DNA of 64,000 nt from Methylobacterium gossipiicola (GCF_900113485.1 NZ_FOPM01000008.1:124001-188000); one strand, 5' to 3'; shown: positions 38,427 to 50,454, counted from the stretch's first letter. The notes: generated by a model from the sequence alone, not told the origin. Translations and numbers: made by a program.

Positions 38427-39104
38427 TCACCAGCCGCGCGTTTCCTCACCCGTCGGGCGTCGTCCCCCGGGGGTCAGCCGGTCGATCACCTGCGGCAGGG
38501 CCTCGGCCAACTGGCTCAGAAGCGCGTCGCGCGGCAGGCCCGTGCGTTGCGCCAGGGTGTCGATGGTGTCGGGACCAAGGGCATCGGCCAGCTGATGCGG
38601 TTGCACCGGACGGTTCTCGCCGTGCCCGATCCAGGATTCCATCAGGTCGCCGAGGCCGCCACGTTGGAAACGGTCGATGAGCCCATCGAGGCCGCTCTGT
38701 CCGTCTCCGGCTTCGTGGTCGAGGCGCGCGTAGGGACCCGCGCCCGGATCGCGTCCGTCCCCACGGTCGCCCGGTCCGTCGAGCATGCCGGCGAGATCGC
38801 TGAAATCGCCCCCGCGCCCTCCCCGTAGCGAACCGTCGTCCCGGCCGCGATCCTGTCCGAAGCCGCCGAGATCGCCGTCGTCGTAGCCGCCGGGGGCGCG
38901 CTCGGATGGCGGTTCGTTGTGCCGCGTCCGGGCGCCGCCGCCCAGAATGTCTCCGAGGCCTCCGGCTCCCTTGGAGAGGAGGAGCATGAGGAGCGCCTGG
39001 ACGATGGGCGAGAGGCCACCGCCCTGGCCGCCGCTCCGGTCATCGCGACCGCCGCCCAGAACCTGTCCGAGTACGCCGCCGATCACTTGATCGAGAAGGC
39101 CCAT
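38427..39104 (-). CDS. yidB: YidB family protein (DUF937)
   Basis: This 225-residue protein begins MGLLDQVIGGVLGQVLGG and contains a Gly/Asp/Arg-rich low-complexity middle (about 60-150). The conserved C-terminal domain follows: FQRGGLGDLMESWIGHGENRPV, QLADALGPDTIDTLAQRTGL and LLSQLAEALPQVIDRLTP. This is the YidB/DUF937 pattern. Function is unknown in general. The long disordered insert is larger than in the enterobacterial protein. It converges with the diguanylate cyclase gene 28 bp away. Confidence 0.85.
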   Translation of the reverse strand: MGLLDQVIGGVLGQVLGGGRDDRSGGQGGGLSPIVQALLMLLLSKGAGGLGDILGGGARTRHNEPPSERAPGGYDDGDLGGFGQDRGRDDGSLRGGRGGDFSDLAGMLDGPGDRGDGRDPGAGPYARLDHEAGDGQSGLDGLIDRFQRGGLGDLMESWIGHGENRPVQPHQLADALGPDTIDTLAQRTGLPRDALLSQLAEALPQVIDRLTPGGRRPTGEETRGW

Positions 39105-39152
39105 GTGTTTCTCCCATCCCGTGTGTGGTGCCGCTCGGGTGTCGTCGCCGCC

Positions 39153-39509
39153 CTATTGCTGACGGCTGCCGCCCGTGGCGGCCCGGTCCTTCGGCGGCAG
39201 GTGATCGAGGGGGTTGGTCCTCGCTCGGCCCGCCGATCCGGTCACCGTTGTGGAATGGTCGATGGCCGTGGGCGGCGAGACCTGGCCCGTCGGCCGGTCG
39301 GCGGCGGCGTTCCGCGACGGCAGGGTGGCGGGGGTGGGCTGGTCGTTGGGGTTGGCCACGGACTGGGCCACGGCCGTGCGGCTTCCCAGGGGGCTCACCA
39401 GCATGCCGAACGCGGCGGAGACCGCGAGGCCGGCGACGAACAGGCCCGTTGCCGCGGTGCCGGCGCGGGGCCGCAGGGCATGGCGTCGGCGGGCGGAGGT
39501 GGTGGTCAT
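39153..39509 (-). CDS. Unknown small exported or membrane-anchored protein
   Basis: I recognise no family. The 118-residue product has a basic N-terminus (SARRRHALRPRAG), one hydrophobic segment (about 20-45, TGLFVAGLAVSAAFGMLV), then an Ala/Pro/Thr-rich hydrophilic tail ending in charged residues. The hydrophobic segment could be a signal peptide cleaved near TAVAQS, or an anchor. GGAG lies about 12 bases before the ATG at 39509, a long spacing. It sits between uvrB and yidB on the same strand. Confidence 0.55.
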   Translation of the reverse strand: MTTTSARRRHALRPRAGTAATGLFVAGLAVSAAFGMLVSPLGSRTAVAQSVANPNDQPTPATLPSRNAAADRPTGQVSPPTAIDHSTTVTGSAGRARTNPLDHLPPKDRAATGGSRQQ

Positions 39510-39597
39510 GATCACGGCGATCTCCGGAGAGGGACGGGAGCCGGCATCCGAGGATGCCCGTTGCCGAATCAAGCCGGGCGGGACCGGGCGGTTCCCC

Positions 39598-42336
<2,739 letters not shown>

Positions 42337-42528
42337 ACGGAAGATATGGGCCTCTTCCGCTGAGCCGGGAAGGGTCTCGCCCCGCCCCACCCGAACGAAC
42401 CCCCGCCCGGCCATTGCGGGACCTCGGCCCTCTGCGTCCCACACATGGCTCGACCGCGCCCGCGAACGCTCCGCCGTCGAGACCGTTGATCCGTCGGGCG
42501 CCTTCGCGACCACGGAGTTTTTGAGTTC

Positions 42529-43587
42529 ATGACGGGAACGGCTCTCATCGCCGGTGCCAGCGGCATCGTCGGCAACAACCTCGCGCGCCACCTCGTGGAG
42601 ACAGGCTGGACGGTGCACGGCCTCGCCCGCCGGCCCATGGACATCGCGGGTGTCACGCCCGTAGTCGCCGACCTCACCGATCCGGCCTCGCTCACGGCGG
42701 CCCTGGCGGAGCTGCGCCCGACCCACGTGTTCCTCACCACCTGGATGCGCCAGGCGACGGAAGCCGAGAATTGCCGGGTCAACGGCGCCATGGTCCGCAA
42801 CCTCCTCGACGCCCTCGGGGCGGCCCCCCTCGCCCATGTCGCCTTGGTGACGGGGTTGAAGCACTATCTCGGGCCGTTCGAGGCCTACGGCAAAGGCACC
42901 CTGCCCCAGACCCCGTTCCGCGAGGATCAGGATCGTTTGCCGGTCGAGAACTTCTACTATGTGCAGGAAGACGAAGTCTTCGCGGCCGCCGCGCGGCGCG
43001 GCTTCACCTGGAGCGTCCACCGGCCGCACACCATCGTGGGCTATGCCCTGGGCAACGCCATGAACATGGGGGTGACGCTCGCCGTCTACGCAACGTTGTG
43101 TCGAGAATCCGGGCGGCCGTTCCTGTTTCCGGGCTCGCCCCAGCAATGGAACGGCCTCACCGACGTCACCGATGCCCGGCTGCTGGCCCGCCACCTCGCC
43201 TGGGCCTCCACCACGCCGCAAGCCGCCGACCACGCCTTCAACGTGGTGAACGGCGACGTGTTTCGGTGGTCGTGGATGTGGGGCCGCATCGCCGCGTGGT
43301 TCGGGCTGGAGCCGGCCCCCTATTCCGGCGCGGCGGCGCCCCTGGAGCAGCAGATGGCGGGCGCCGCGCCCCTGTGGCGGGACCTCGCCGAGCGGCACGG
43401 CCTCGTGGAGCCGGACCTCGACCGCCTCGCCTCGGCCTGGCACACGGATGCGGATCTCGGCCGCCCCATCGAGGTCGTCACCGACATGAGCCGCAGCCGC
43501 CGCCTCGGCTTCCTCGACTATCAACCGAGCGACGACGCCTTCTTCGACCTGTTTTCACGGTTGAGGGCGGAGCGCATCATTCCCTGA
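42529..43587 (+). CDS. NAD(P)-dependent reductase of the PRISE (progesterone 5-beta-reductase-like) SDR group
   Basis: This 352-residue extended SDR protein has an N-terminal [14 protein letters not shown] nucleotide-binding motif and the PRISE pattern [15 protein letters not shown] (catalytic Lys111) and [12 protein letters not shown] (Tyr143/144), where plant iridoid synthases and 5-beta-reductases have their Lys and Tyr. It probably reduces enones with NADPH; the natural substrate is unknown. The chain is complete. It is divergent from uvrB (192 bp) and is followed after a hairpin by an ankyrin gene. Confidence 0.87.
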   Translation: MTGTALIAGASGIVGNNLARHLVETGWTVHGLARRPMDIAGVTPVVADLTDPASLTAALAELRPTHVFLTTWMRQATEAENCRVNGAMVRNLLDALGAAPLAHVALVTGLKHYLGPFEAYGKGTLPQTPFREDQDRLPVENFYYVQEDEVFAAAARRGFTWSVHRPHTIVGYALGNAMNMGVTLAVYATLCRESGRPFLFPGSPQQWNGLTDVTDARLLARHLAWASTTPQAADHAFNVVNGDVFRWSWMWGRIAAWFGLEPAPYSGAAAPLEQQMAGAAPLWRDLAERHGLVEPDLDRLASAWHTDADLGRPIEVVTDMSRSRRLGFLDYQPSDDAFFDLFSRLRAERIIP

Positions 43588-43597
43588 CGCAACGCGA

Positions 43598-43620
43598 CCC
43601 CCGGCTGGACAGGCCGGGGG
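43598..43620 (+). terminator. Hairpin between the PRISE-type and ankyrin genes
   Basis: CCCCCGGC and GCCGGGGG form an 8-bp stem with a 7-base loop just after the reductase stop and 11 bases before the next start. There is no T run, so it may attenuate rather than fully stop transcription. Confidence 0.4.
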
Positions 43621-43631
43621 CGGGAGCCCAG

Positions 43632-44198
43632 ATGACGGGCGAATCATCGACCGGATCGACACCGATGCAGCCGCAGAGCCCCGAAAAGCCCGAACTCGAC
43701 GACGCGACCCTGGCCTTCGCCGGCCGGGTCTTCCAGTTCGCCCGCCTGGGACACACGCAGGAACTGGCCGATCTGTTCGGCCAGGGCCTGCCGGCGAACT
43801 TGCGCAACGACAAGGGCGACAGCCTCTTGATGCTCGCCGCCTATAACGGGCAGGCCGAAACCGCGCGGGCGATCCTCGAACATGGCGGCGATCCGGAACT
43901 CGCCAACGATCGGGGCCAGACGCCGCTCGCCGGCGCCGCCTTCAAAGGCGACCGCGCCATGGCGGAACTGCTCCTGGCCCACGGCGCCCTCGTAGACGGC
44001 CCCGGCGATGGCTCCCGCACGGCCCTGATGATCGCCGCGATGTTCGACCGCATCGAGATGATCGACCTGCTCCTCGCCCACGGCGCCGACCCGGACCGGC
44101 GCGACGGCGCCGGCCTCAGCGCCGCCGAGATGGCCCAGTCCATGGGCGCCGTGCACGCCCCGGCCCGCCTCGCCCAGGCGCCACGTTCGCAGTCCTGA
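43632..44198 (+). CDS. Ankyrin repeat protein
   Basis: This 188-residue protein has about four ankyrin repeats from residue 35 to 160. Clear helix-turn patterns include GDSLLMLAAYNGQAETARAI, GQTPLAGAAFKGDRAMAELL and RTALMIAAMFDRIEMIDLLL, each followed by an xHGAD- or HGG-type turn. There is no signal peptide, so it is cytoplasmic and probably a protein-protein interaction module. GGGAG lies 5-6 bases before the ATG. Its partner is unknown; it sits between the PRISE-type reductase and coaBC on the same strand. Confidence 0.88.
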   Translation: MTGESSTGSTPMQPQSPEKPELDDATLAFAGRVFQFARLGHTQELADLFGQGLPANLRNDKGDSLLMLAAYNGQAETARAILEHGGDPELANDRGQTPLAGAAFKGDRAMAELLLAHGALVDGPGDGSRTALMIAAMFDRIEMIDLLLAHGADPDRRDGAGLSAAEMAQSMGAVHAPARLAQAPRSQS

Positions 44199-44295
44199 CA
44201 CGCCTGCACAGGGGGCCGATCGGGTGTATGGAGCGGATCGGTCCGCATCCGGCCCCATTCGGGCTCCGGCCCGTGCTTGGCCCGACGAGTGCATC

Positions 44296-45558
44296 ATGAC
44301 CCGCCCGCTCCAGAACCGCCGTATCCTCCTTGTGATCGGCGGCGGCATCGCGGCCTACAAGGCCCTCGACCTCATCCGCCGCCTGCGCGAGCGCGGGGCG
44401 CAGGTGCGCCCGCTGCTCACGAAGGGCGCGCAGGAATTCGTCACGCCCCTGGCCGCCGCCGCTCTTGCCGGCGAGCGCGCCCATACGGACCTGTTCGACC
44501 GGGCGGAGGAAGCCGATATCGGCCATATCAAGCTCGCCCGCGACGCCGATGCCATCGTGGTGGCGCCCGCCACCGCGAGCCTGATGGCTCGGATGGCCAC
44601 GGGCGAGGCCTCCGACCTCGCCGCGACCGTGCTCCTCGCCACGACCCTGCCGATCCTCATCGCTCCGGCCATGAACGTGCGGATGTGGCAGCACCCCGCG
44701 ACCCGGCGCAACCTCGCCACCCTGAAGGGCGACGGTGTCCGGGTCGTCGGCCCCAACGACGGGGCCATGGCGGAGGCCGAGTTCGGCCCCGGACGCCTCG
44801 CCGAACCCGCCGAGATCGCCGACGCCGTGGAGGCGATGCTGGCCGGGGGCGAGACGGCCAACGGCTTCGGCTTCCTCGCCGGGCGGTCGTCCCCGACTGC
44901 CGCCCCCCTGACGGGGCGCCGCGTCCTCGTCACCTCCGGGCCGACCCACGAGCCCATCGATCCCGTCCGCTACCTCGCCAACCGCTCGTCGGGCCGCCAG
45001 GGCCACGCCATCGCGGCAGCGGCAGCGGCGGCCGGGGCCGACGTCACTCTGGTCTCCGGACCCGTCCAGATCCCCGATCCGACCGGGGTGCGGGTGATTC
45101 GCGTCGAGACCGCCCGCGCCATGTTGGCGGCCGTGGAGGAGACCCTGCCGGCCGACATCGCGGTGTTCACCGCCGCCGTCGGCGATTGGCGTCCCGCCAC
45201 CGTGGGGGCGGGCAAGATCAAGAAGGACGGTGCTGAACCGGCCCCCCTGGTCCTCGTCGAGAATCCCGACATCCTCGCCACCGTCGCGGCCCGGACGAGC
45301 GACCGTCCCACCCTCGTGGTGGGCTTCGCCGCCGAGACCGACGATGTGCTCGCCAACGCCCATCGCAAGATCGCCCGCAAGGGCTGCGACCTCCTCGTCG
45401 CCAACGACGTCTCGGCCGCAGGCGGCGTCATGGGCGGGCGCGACAACACCGTCCATCTTGTGGGCCGCGACGGTTCGGTGGAGACGTGGCCGACCCTCGA
45501 CAAGGACGAGGTCGGGCGCCGCCTGGTCACGCGCTTCGCCGCGTTGCTGCCCGCATGA
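44296..45558 (+). CDS. coaBC: Bifunctional phosphopantothenoylcysteine decarboxylase/synthetase CoaBC
   Basis: This 420-residue enzyme carries out two steps of coenzyme A synthesis: ligation of cysteine to 4'-phosphopantothenate, then decarboxylation. The N-terminal CoaC flavoprotein domain has LLVIGGGIAAYKALDLIRRL, the catalytic His in ADIGHIKLARDAD, and APAMNVRMWQHPATRRN. The CoaB domain (from about residue 205) has VTSGPTHEPIDPVRYLANRS, GKIKKDG and NDVSAAGGVMGGRDN. Both halves are intact. The start at 44296 gives the normal N-terminus. Confidence 0.96.
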   Translation: MTRPLQNRRILLVIGGGIAAYKALDLIRRLRERGAQVRPLLTKGAQEFVTPLAAAALAGERAHTDLFDRAEEADIGHIKLARDADAIVVAPATASLMARMATGEASDLAATVLLATTLPILIAPAMNVRMWQHPATRRNLATLKGDGVRVVGPNDGAMAEAEFGPGRLAEPAEIADAVEAMLAGGETANGFGFLAGRSSPTAAPLTGRRVLVTSGPTHEPIDPVRYLANRSSGRQGHAIAAAAAAAGADVTLVSGPVQIPDPTGVRVIRVETARAMLAAVEETLPADIAVFTAAVGDWRPATVGAGKIKKDGAEPAPLVLVENPDILATVAARTSDRPTLVVGFAAETDDVLANAHRKIARKGCDLLVANDVSAAGGVMGGRDNTVHLVGRDGSVETWPTLDKDEVGRRLVTRFAALLPA

Positions 45559-45603
45559 CGCAGCGCGACAAAAACCTGCGGAGCCAAGTTGCGGCGCCGC
45601 GCG

Positions 45604-45618
45604 TTAAGGCTTGACTAA
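45604..45618 (+). promoter_or_regulatory. CtrA-box-like site in the coaBC downstream gap
   Basis: TTAA, seven bases, then CTAA matches the CtrA consensus TTAA-N7-TTAA at seven of eight fixed positions. It lies about 205 bp before a small unknown membrane-protein gene. Only sequence match supports it. Confidence 0.3.
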
Positions 45619-45822
45619 CCCGCTATCCGGCATCATTTCGGCGTCGCCTCCGACTTCGCCCCGTGCCGGTCGTGCGGCTCCATAGGATCTGACTGAACCA
45701 ATGCCCAGCGACAGTAGTCGATGGACCGTGCCGTTGTCGGCCGTCCGCGTGCGCCAAGCCTGATCGCTGGATCGGGTTCGCCCGCGACCGGCCTGTGATG
45801 GCCGGTCGAGCGAGGTGAGCCC

Positions 45823-46152
45823 ATGACTGTCTTGAAGCTTTCGTCCCTTCCGGCTGGCCTCCGTCCGGACGCCATTCGCACCAATCTCCGTTTCCCCACC
45901 GAATTCCGACTGCCGACCCCCGGGCGCCGGTCCCTCCGCAAGGCCCAGGCCAATCCGTCGCGCGCCAAGCCGTCCCGTCCGAAGACGGGCCGCGACGCCA
46001 ACGTCGCCCTGATCATGGCCGTGATGATGAGCCTCGTCTTCGCACCCGTCCTCGGGATGCATCTGTTCGCCACCTTCGGGGCGATGGAAAAGGCGCAGAA
46101 GCCCGCGCCCGAGGTGGTTTCTCAAGCCGTTCGCACCTTGCCGCCGGGCTGA
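45823..46152 (+). CDS. Unknown small single-span membrane protein
   Basis: No family is recognised. The 109-residue product has a basic, Arg/Pro-rich N-terminal half (RRSLRKAQANPSRAKPSRPK), one transmembrane helix (about 62-84, LIMAVMMSLVFAPVLGM), and a short hydrophilic tail. The ATG follows GAGG with 7 bases spacing, which supports real translation. It converges on the GST gene and follows coaBC after 264 bp; that gap holds a CtrA-like match and no other gene. Confidence 0.6.
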   Translation: MTVLKLSSLPAGLRPDAIRTNLRFPTEFRLPTPGRRSLRKAQANPSRAKPSRPKTGRDANVALIMAVMMSLVFAPVLGMHLFATFGAMEKAQKPAPEVVSQAVRTLPPG

Positions 46153-46171
46153 CCCGGCGGCATCGGATCCG

Positions 46172-46813
46172 TCAGGCGGTTCCTTGGGCCGCGGCGTGCT
46201 CGGCGGAGAGGGCGGCGTCCTCGGCCGCGATCCGGGTGGCGGCGGGGCGCCCATTGGTACGGGCGATGTAGTCGCGAATCGTCGGGGTCTCCGGCACGAG
46301 CTTGAAGCTCGTGGTCCAGCCCAGGGCCGTGCCCCAGAGGATGTCGGCGGCGCTGAAGCGTTCGCCGAGGAGGTACGACCCCTTCGCCAGGGCTTCCGTC
46401 AACGTCGTCATCACGGTGTCGAAGTCGCCATAGGCCGACATGGCGCGGGGACCCGCCTCGCGTTGCAGCGCCCGGTCGATGACCGCCGGCTCGAAGCTCG
46501 ATCCATAATAGACCATCCAGCGCAGGTACGGTCCGCGCAACGGGTCGTCGAGGCCGGGCGCGAGGCCGGCCTCCGGGAACAGGTCGGCGAGGTAGAGGTA
46601 GATCGCCGCCTGCTCGGTGACCACGGTGTCGCCCCGGGTGAGGGCCGGCACCTTGCCCATGGGATTGACGGCGAGATACGCCGCCGCGCGGTGCTCGCCC
46701 GCCTTCATGTTCAGGACGTGCAGCCGGTGCGGCGCACCGAGTTCGGCCAGGAGAACGCGGACCCCCGTCGAGCGGGTCTGGGGCGCATGATAGAGCGTGA
46801 TCGCGGTATCCAA
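46172..46813 (-). CDS. Glutathione S-transferase family protein
   Basis: This 213-residue protein has an N-terminal thioredoxin-like domain (TLYHAPQTRSTGVRVLLAEL, then NPMGKVPALTRGD and the glutathione-contacting TEQAAIYLYLADLFP) and an all-helical C-terminal domain (GERFSAADILWGTALGW). It is probably a cytosolic detoxification or maleylacetoacetate-isomerase-like enzyme. The serine at the catalytic position (RST) suggests the beta/theta-like class. It lies 54 bp downstream of the agmatinase-family gene on the same strand. Substrate unknown. Confidence 0.88.
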   Translation of the reverse strand: MDTAITLYHAPQTRSTGVRVLLAELGAPHRLHVLNMKAGEHRAAAYLAVNPMGKVPALTRGDTVVTEQAAIYLYLADLFPEAGLAPGLDDPLRGPYLRWMVYYGSSFEPAVIDRALQREAGPRAMSAYGDFDTVMTTLTEALAKGSYLLGERFSAADILWGTALGWTTSFKLVPETPTIRDYIARTNGRPAATRIAAEDAALSAEHAAAQGTA

Positions 46814-46867
46814 GTCTCGACCTCTCGCAAATTGGCAGCTGCAAGGTCGTCGCCGGAGGCGCCGGGG

Positions 46868-47860
46868 TCAACCGCCCCGGCGGGTCGCCACGGCCTGGGC
46901 CAGGAGGCACAGGATCTCGAACACCAGGGTGGCGCCGGCGAGTGCCGTGATGCCGGACGGATCGAGGGGCGGGGCGACCTCGACGAGATCGGCCCCGACG
47001 AAATCGAGGCCGCCCAGCGCCCGCACGAGGAACAGCGCCTCCCGGCTGGTGAAGCCGCCCATTTCCGGGGTGCCGGTGCCAGGGGCATAGGCGGGGTCGA
47101 GGGCGTCGATGTCAAAGCTGAGATAGGTCGGGCCGTCGCCCACCACGGTCCGCGCCTCAGCGACGATTTCGGGCAGGCCCCGCACCATCACGGTATCCAT
47201 GGGGACGATCCGCACCCCCTGCCCCCGCGCCCAGTCCAGTTCGTCGGCGGCATCGACGCTGCCGCGCAGGCCGATCTGAATCGTCCGCTTCGGATCGAGG
47301 ACACCGTCCTCGATGGCCCGGCGGAACGGCGTGCCGTGGGTGAGCCGGCTGCCGTCATATTGCCCATCATCGGTATCGCTGTGGGCGTCGATATGGACGA
47401 GGCCGACGGGGCGGCGACGTCCGAGTGCCCGCAGGACCGGATAGGTCACGAAATGGTCACCGCCGACCGAGAGCGGGACGATGCCGGCCTCGGCGAGGGG
47501 CGTGTAGAACGCCTCGATGCGCGATGCCGTCGCGGCGACATCGATGGGGTTGACGCAGACGTCGCCGAGATCGGCGCAGGCCGCGAGGTCGTAGGGGGGC
47601 ACGCCCGTCGCAGCGTTGAGGGCCCGCGTACCCGTGGAGGCGTCCCGCACGCCGCGCGGCCCGAGGCGGGCGCCGGGGCGGTTGGTGGTGGCCCCGTCGA
47701 ACGGGATGCCGATGAGGCCGATGTCGATTCGGCCCGGCGCCTCGGCGGGGGCGAGGACCGGCAGGCGCATGAAACTCGACACCCCCGAGAAGCGCGGGCT
47801 CGCCATGCCGGAGGGCGGGTGATACCGGGCGATTCGCGCGGCGTCGACTTCGTTCGCCAT
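46868..47860 (-). CDS. speB: Agmatinase / ureohydrolase family enzyme
   Basis: This 330-residue ureohydrolase has all the binuclear manganese motifs: VGGDHFVTYPVL, VHIDAHSDTDDG and YLSFDIDALDPAYAPGTG. The family removes urea from agmatine or related guanidino compounds. Sequence alone does not separate agmatinase from guanidinobutyrase or other relatives, so the symbol is provisional. AAGG precedes the ATG at 47860. It is divergent from rpsT (258 bp) and followed by a GST gene. Confidence 0.88.
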   Translation of the reverse strand: MANEVDAARIARYHPPSGMASPRFSGVSSFMRLPVLAPAEAPGRIDIGLIGIPFDGATTNRPGARLGPRGVRDASTGTRALNAATGVPPYDLAACADLGDVCVNPIDVAATASRIEAFYTPLAEAGIVPLSVGGDHFVTYPVLRALGRRRPVGLVHIDAHSDTDDGQYDGSRLTHGTPFRRAIEDGVLDPKRTIQIGLRGSVDAADELDWARGQGVRIVPMDTVMVRGLPEIVAEARTVVGDGPTYLSFDIDALDPAYAPGTGTPEMGGFTSREALFLVRALGGLDFVGADLVEVAPPLDPSGITALAGATLVFEILCLLAQAVATRRGG

Positions 47861-47957
47861 GGGGCCTTCCCTTCCACTGGGCGGCGAATCATCACCCGTG
47901 GGCGACGCATCGATCAAGGCGCTCCTTCGGCTGGAAGACAGGGCCATGACGGTTCCG

Positions 47958-47986
47958 TTGACGGATCGGCGGCGCGTGGCTATAGA
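47958..47986 (+). promoter_or_regulatory. Sigma-70-type promoter of rpsT
   Basis: TTGACG, 17 bases, TATAGA is a near-consensus promoter on the plus strand. It predicts transcription starting near 47993 and a leader of about 125 nt before rpsT, fitting strong expression of a ribosomal protein. Confidence 0.65.
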
Positions 47987-48118
47987 GCGCGGATTGCCGA
48001 CGGTCGCGGTCAGTTCTGCCCGTCGGCTTCGCCATTGCCCGAACAACCTGCACGCGATCGTACGACACACCGGCCTGCGGGCTCGTCGGGATCGCCTCAA
48101 ACGTGATGAGGATGCCCC

Positions 48119-48385
48119 ATGGCCAACACCGTGTCGGCCAAGAAAATGACCCGCAAGATCGCGAAGCGGACCGCTGTGAACCGCTCGCGCCGCAGCCGTA
48201 TGCGCACCTTCGTCCGCAAGGTCGAAGAGGCGATCGCCGGTGGCGACCAGACCACGGCCCTGTCCGCCCTGCGGGCCGCCGAGCCCGAGATCATGCGGGC
48301 TGCCCAGCACGGCATCGTGCATAAGAACAATGCGTCCCGGAAGGTTTCGCGCCTCGCGGCCCGGGTCAAGGCGCTCGCCGCCTGA
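48119..48385 (+). CDS. rpsT: 30S ribosomal protein S20
   Basis: This 88-residue basic protein is ribosomal protein S20 of the small subunit. It starts [18 protein letters not shown] and includes [17 protein letters not shown] and [16 protein letters not shown], all typical. It has its own promoter (47958) and terminator (48415), so it is a one-gene unit. Its position directly upstream of dnaA is conserved in many Alphaproteobacteria. Confidence 0.97.
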   Translation: MANTVSAKKMTRKIAKRTAVNRSRRSRMRTFVRKVEEAIAGGDQTTALSALRAAEPEIMRAAQHGIVHKNNASRKVSRLAARVKALAA

Positions 48386-48414
48386 CATCGTCTTCCCGAA
48401 GACCCTTTGCGAAG

Positions 48415-48440
48415 AAGGCCCGGCAGTGATGCCGGGCTTT
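48415..48440 (+). terminator. Rho-independent terminator of rpsT
   Basis: GCCCGGCA and TGCCGGGC form an 8-bp stem with a GTGA loop; A/T pairs extend it and a T-rich run (TTTCTTCGTTTT) follows. It lies 30 bp after the rpsT stop. Confidence 0.85.
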
Positions 48441-48910
48441 CTTCGTTTTCGGCTGTCCGCTGTCGAGCCTGGACGATTCGTCGCCAGGGCGGCGCCCGGA
48501 TGCGCGTGTCGCCGCGCGCCAACCGCAGGGTTGCGTTAACGATGTTTGGAAATGTGGCGTGTTGTCGAGTCCTAACGCCAAGTGTAACTTAACGATCGCT
48601 TGCGAAAACCCGGCAAACCCAACGCATCTTCGAGTCGAGGGTGAATCGTGCACAAGCTCGTGCAGTCCATTCGACTCGTGTCCCCAAGCCCAGAGCGCGA
48701 GACGTGCTTATTTCGCTATCCCCGTTCATCCCGTTGTTAGGAGAACCGTAGCTTATTGTTGATAGGCTGGTTTCATCGGCAAAAAGTGACGGGGTCCCGT
48801 TGACTTCGTTGCGAACATCTGGGTCTCGCGAATGGCTCGCGGGGCATGACGTCAGTTCAAGTGTGCGTACGTTCCGGCGGCGGCTCTCCGTCTTCGGCGC
48901 GAGGAGAGCG
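48441..48910 (+). promoter_or_regulatory. Leader and probable control region of dnaA
   Basis: This is about 470 bp without a gene, with a lower-GC patch at 48580-48800. Four GANTC sites fall within 48567-48677. Two TTAACGAT copies occur (48535 and 48590 areas). I found no convincing DnaA box (TTATCCACA) or A/T-rich unwinding tract, so it is not shown to be the replication origin. It probably holds the dnaA promoter. Confidence 0.6.
48567..48677. promoter_or_regulatory. Cluster of four GANTC (CcrM methylation) sites upstream of dnaA
   Basis: GAGTC at 48567, GAGTC at 48632, GAATC at 48643 and GACTC at 48673. CcrM methylates GANTC in Alphaproteobacteria and methylation state affects dnaA transcription in Caulobacter. 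Four in 111 bp is dense. Confidence 0.6.
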
Positions 48911-50422
48911 ATGATGCATGTCGATGGTAGCGTGTCCGACGCCGAACCGGTCATGAGCGGCGTGACCGGCACCGATCCGGTGGCCGCCTGGGCACGGGTT
49001 AAGCGGCGCCTACGGGCGGAACTGGGTGAGGACGTGTTCGCGAGCTGGTTCGCCCGGCTCGAATTGCTGGACGTCTCCGGCGGAACGGCCCGCCTCACGG
49101 TGCCCACCCGCTTTCTCAAGAGCTGGATCGAATCCCACTACCTCGACCGGGTCCTGAACACCTTCCGCAGCGAGATAGAGGATGTGTCCCGCATCGACGT
49201 GTCGGTGCGCGGTCCAGCCGCCGCCCGCCCCGCCGCTGCCGCCGCGAGCATCGCGCCGAAGCCCGCTCAGGCGCCGAGCCCCCTCGCCCGACTCCAGGCC
49301 GCCGGCGCCGGGGTCCCAACCGCCGGCGAGGCCGACGCCGAGTCCGCCGCCCCGGCCAGGACCGAGGGCGCGTCCGGAGACCTCAACGGTGCTCCCCTCG
49401 ACAGCCGTCTCACCTTCGCGAGCTTCGTCGTCGGCCGGTCCAACGCCCTGGCGCATGCGGCCGGCGAGCGCGTGGCCCGTCACGACGGCCAGGGCGCGCT
49501 CTACAATCCGCTCTACCTCCACGCGGGCGTGGGCCTCGGCAAGACCCACCTCCTCCACGCCATCGGGCATTCCGCCCGCGAAGCCGGCCGCCGGGTGATC
49601 TATCTCACCGCCGACCGTTTCATGTACGGCTTCGTCAATGCCCTGAAGACCCAGAACGCCCTGGCCTTCAAGGAGCGCCTGCGCGCCATCGATCTCCTCA
49701 TCCTGGACGACGTGCAATTCATCCAGGGCAAATCGATCCAGGCCGAGTTCGGTCACACCCTGAACGCCCTCATCGATGCCGGCCGCCAGGTCGTGGTCGC
49801 CTCCGACCGGCCGCCGGCCGAACTCGAATCCCTCGAAGAACGGGTGCGCTCGCGCCTCGCCGGCGGCCTCGTCGTCGAGATCGGGACCTTGGACGAGCAG
49901 CTGCGCACCTCGATCCTCTCGGCGCGTCTCGCCGCCGTGCAGGTGTCGCATCCGAGCTTCGAGGTCTCCCCCACGGTGGCGACCTACGTCGCCCGGTCGA
50001 TCACCGCCAATGGCCGTGACCTCGAAGGTGCCGTGAACCGGCTCCTGGCCCACGCCACCCTCACGGGGGCCGTGGTCACCATGGAGACGGCCGAGGCAGC
50101 GATCCGCGACCTCGTGAAGAACCGCGAGCCCAAGCGCATCAAGATCGAGGACATCCAGAAGCTCGTGGCCTCGCGCTACAACGTTTCGCGCTCGGACATC
50201 CTGTCGGAGCGGCGCACGGCCGCTGTGGTCAAGCCGCGTCAGATCGCCATGTACCTGTCGAAGGTCCTGACCCTGCGCTCCCTGCCCGAGATCGGCCGGC
50301 GCTTCGGCGGCCGCGACCACACCACGGTGCTCCATGCCGTGCGCAAGATCGACAAGCTCATCGGCGAGGACAACGTGCTCAACGACGAGGTCGAGCTCCT
50401 GAAGCGAATGCTGCAGGATTGA
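48911..50422 (+). CDS. dnaA: Chromosomal replication initiator protein DnaA
   Basis: This 503-residue protein is the replication initiator. Domain I (about 20-100) shows [13 protein letters not shown] and [11 protein letters not shown] Pro/Ala-rich linker (about 105-180) follows. The AAA+ domain has Walker [15 protein letters not shown] and Walker [14 protein letters not shown]. The DNA-binding domain IV has the signature [15 protein letters not shown]. The ATG at 48911 (or 48914) is chosen because GAGGAG lies directly upstream; a TTG 37 codons earlier would give an unusual leader. dnaN and recF follow. Confidence 0.97.
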   Translation: MMHVDGSVSDAEPVMSGVTGTDPVAAWARVKRRLRAELGEDVFASWFARLELLDVSGGTARLTVPTRFLKSWIESHYLDRVLNTFRSEIEDVSRIDVSVRGPAAARPAAAAASIAPKPAQAPSPLARLQAAGAGVPTAGEADAESAAPARTEGASGDLNGAPLDSRLTFASFVVGRSNALAHAAGERVARHDGQGALYNPLYLHAGVGLGKTHLLHAIGHSAREAGRRVIYLTADRFMYGFVNALKTQNALAFKERLRAIDLLILDDVQFIQGKSIQAEFGHTLNALIDAGRQVVVASDRPPAELESLEERVRSRLAGGLVVEIGTLDEQLRTSILSARLAAVQVSHPSFEVSPTVATYVARSITANGRDLEGAVNRLLAHATLTGAVVTMETAEAAIRDLVKNREPKRIKIEDIQKLVASRYNVSRSDILSERRTAAVVKPRQIAMYLSKVLTLRSLPEIGRRFGGRDHTTVLHAVRKIDKLIGEDNVLNDEVELLKRMLQD

Positions 50423-50432
50423 TCGAAGGTGC

Positions 50433-50454
50433 GGGGCGCCACGCACGGCGCCCC
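50433..50454 (+). other. Hairpin in the dnaA-dnaN spacer
   Basis: GGGGCGCC and GGCGCCCC form an 8-bp stem with a 6-base loop just after the dnaA stop. There is no T run. It may attenuate read-through into dnaN or stabilise the dnaA message. Confidence 0.4.

Noticed and set aside
39125-39511. Plus-strand frame of 128 codons opposite the small exported protein
   Set aside because: Its Arg/Pro/Gly-rich composition is that of a shadow frame, whereas the minus-strand product has a sensible hydrophobic segment.
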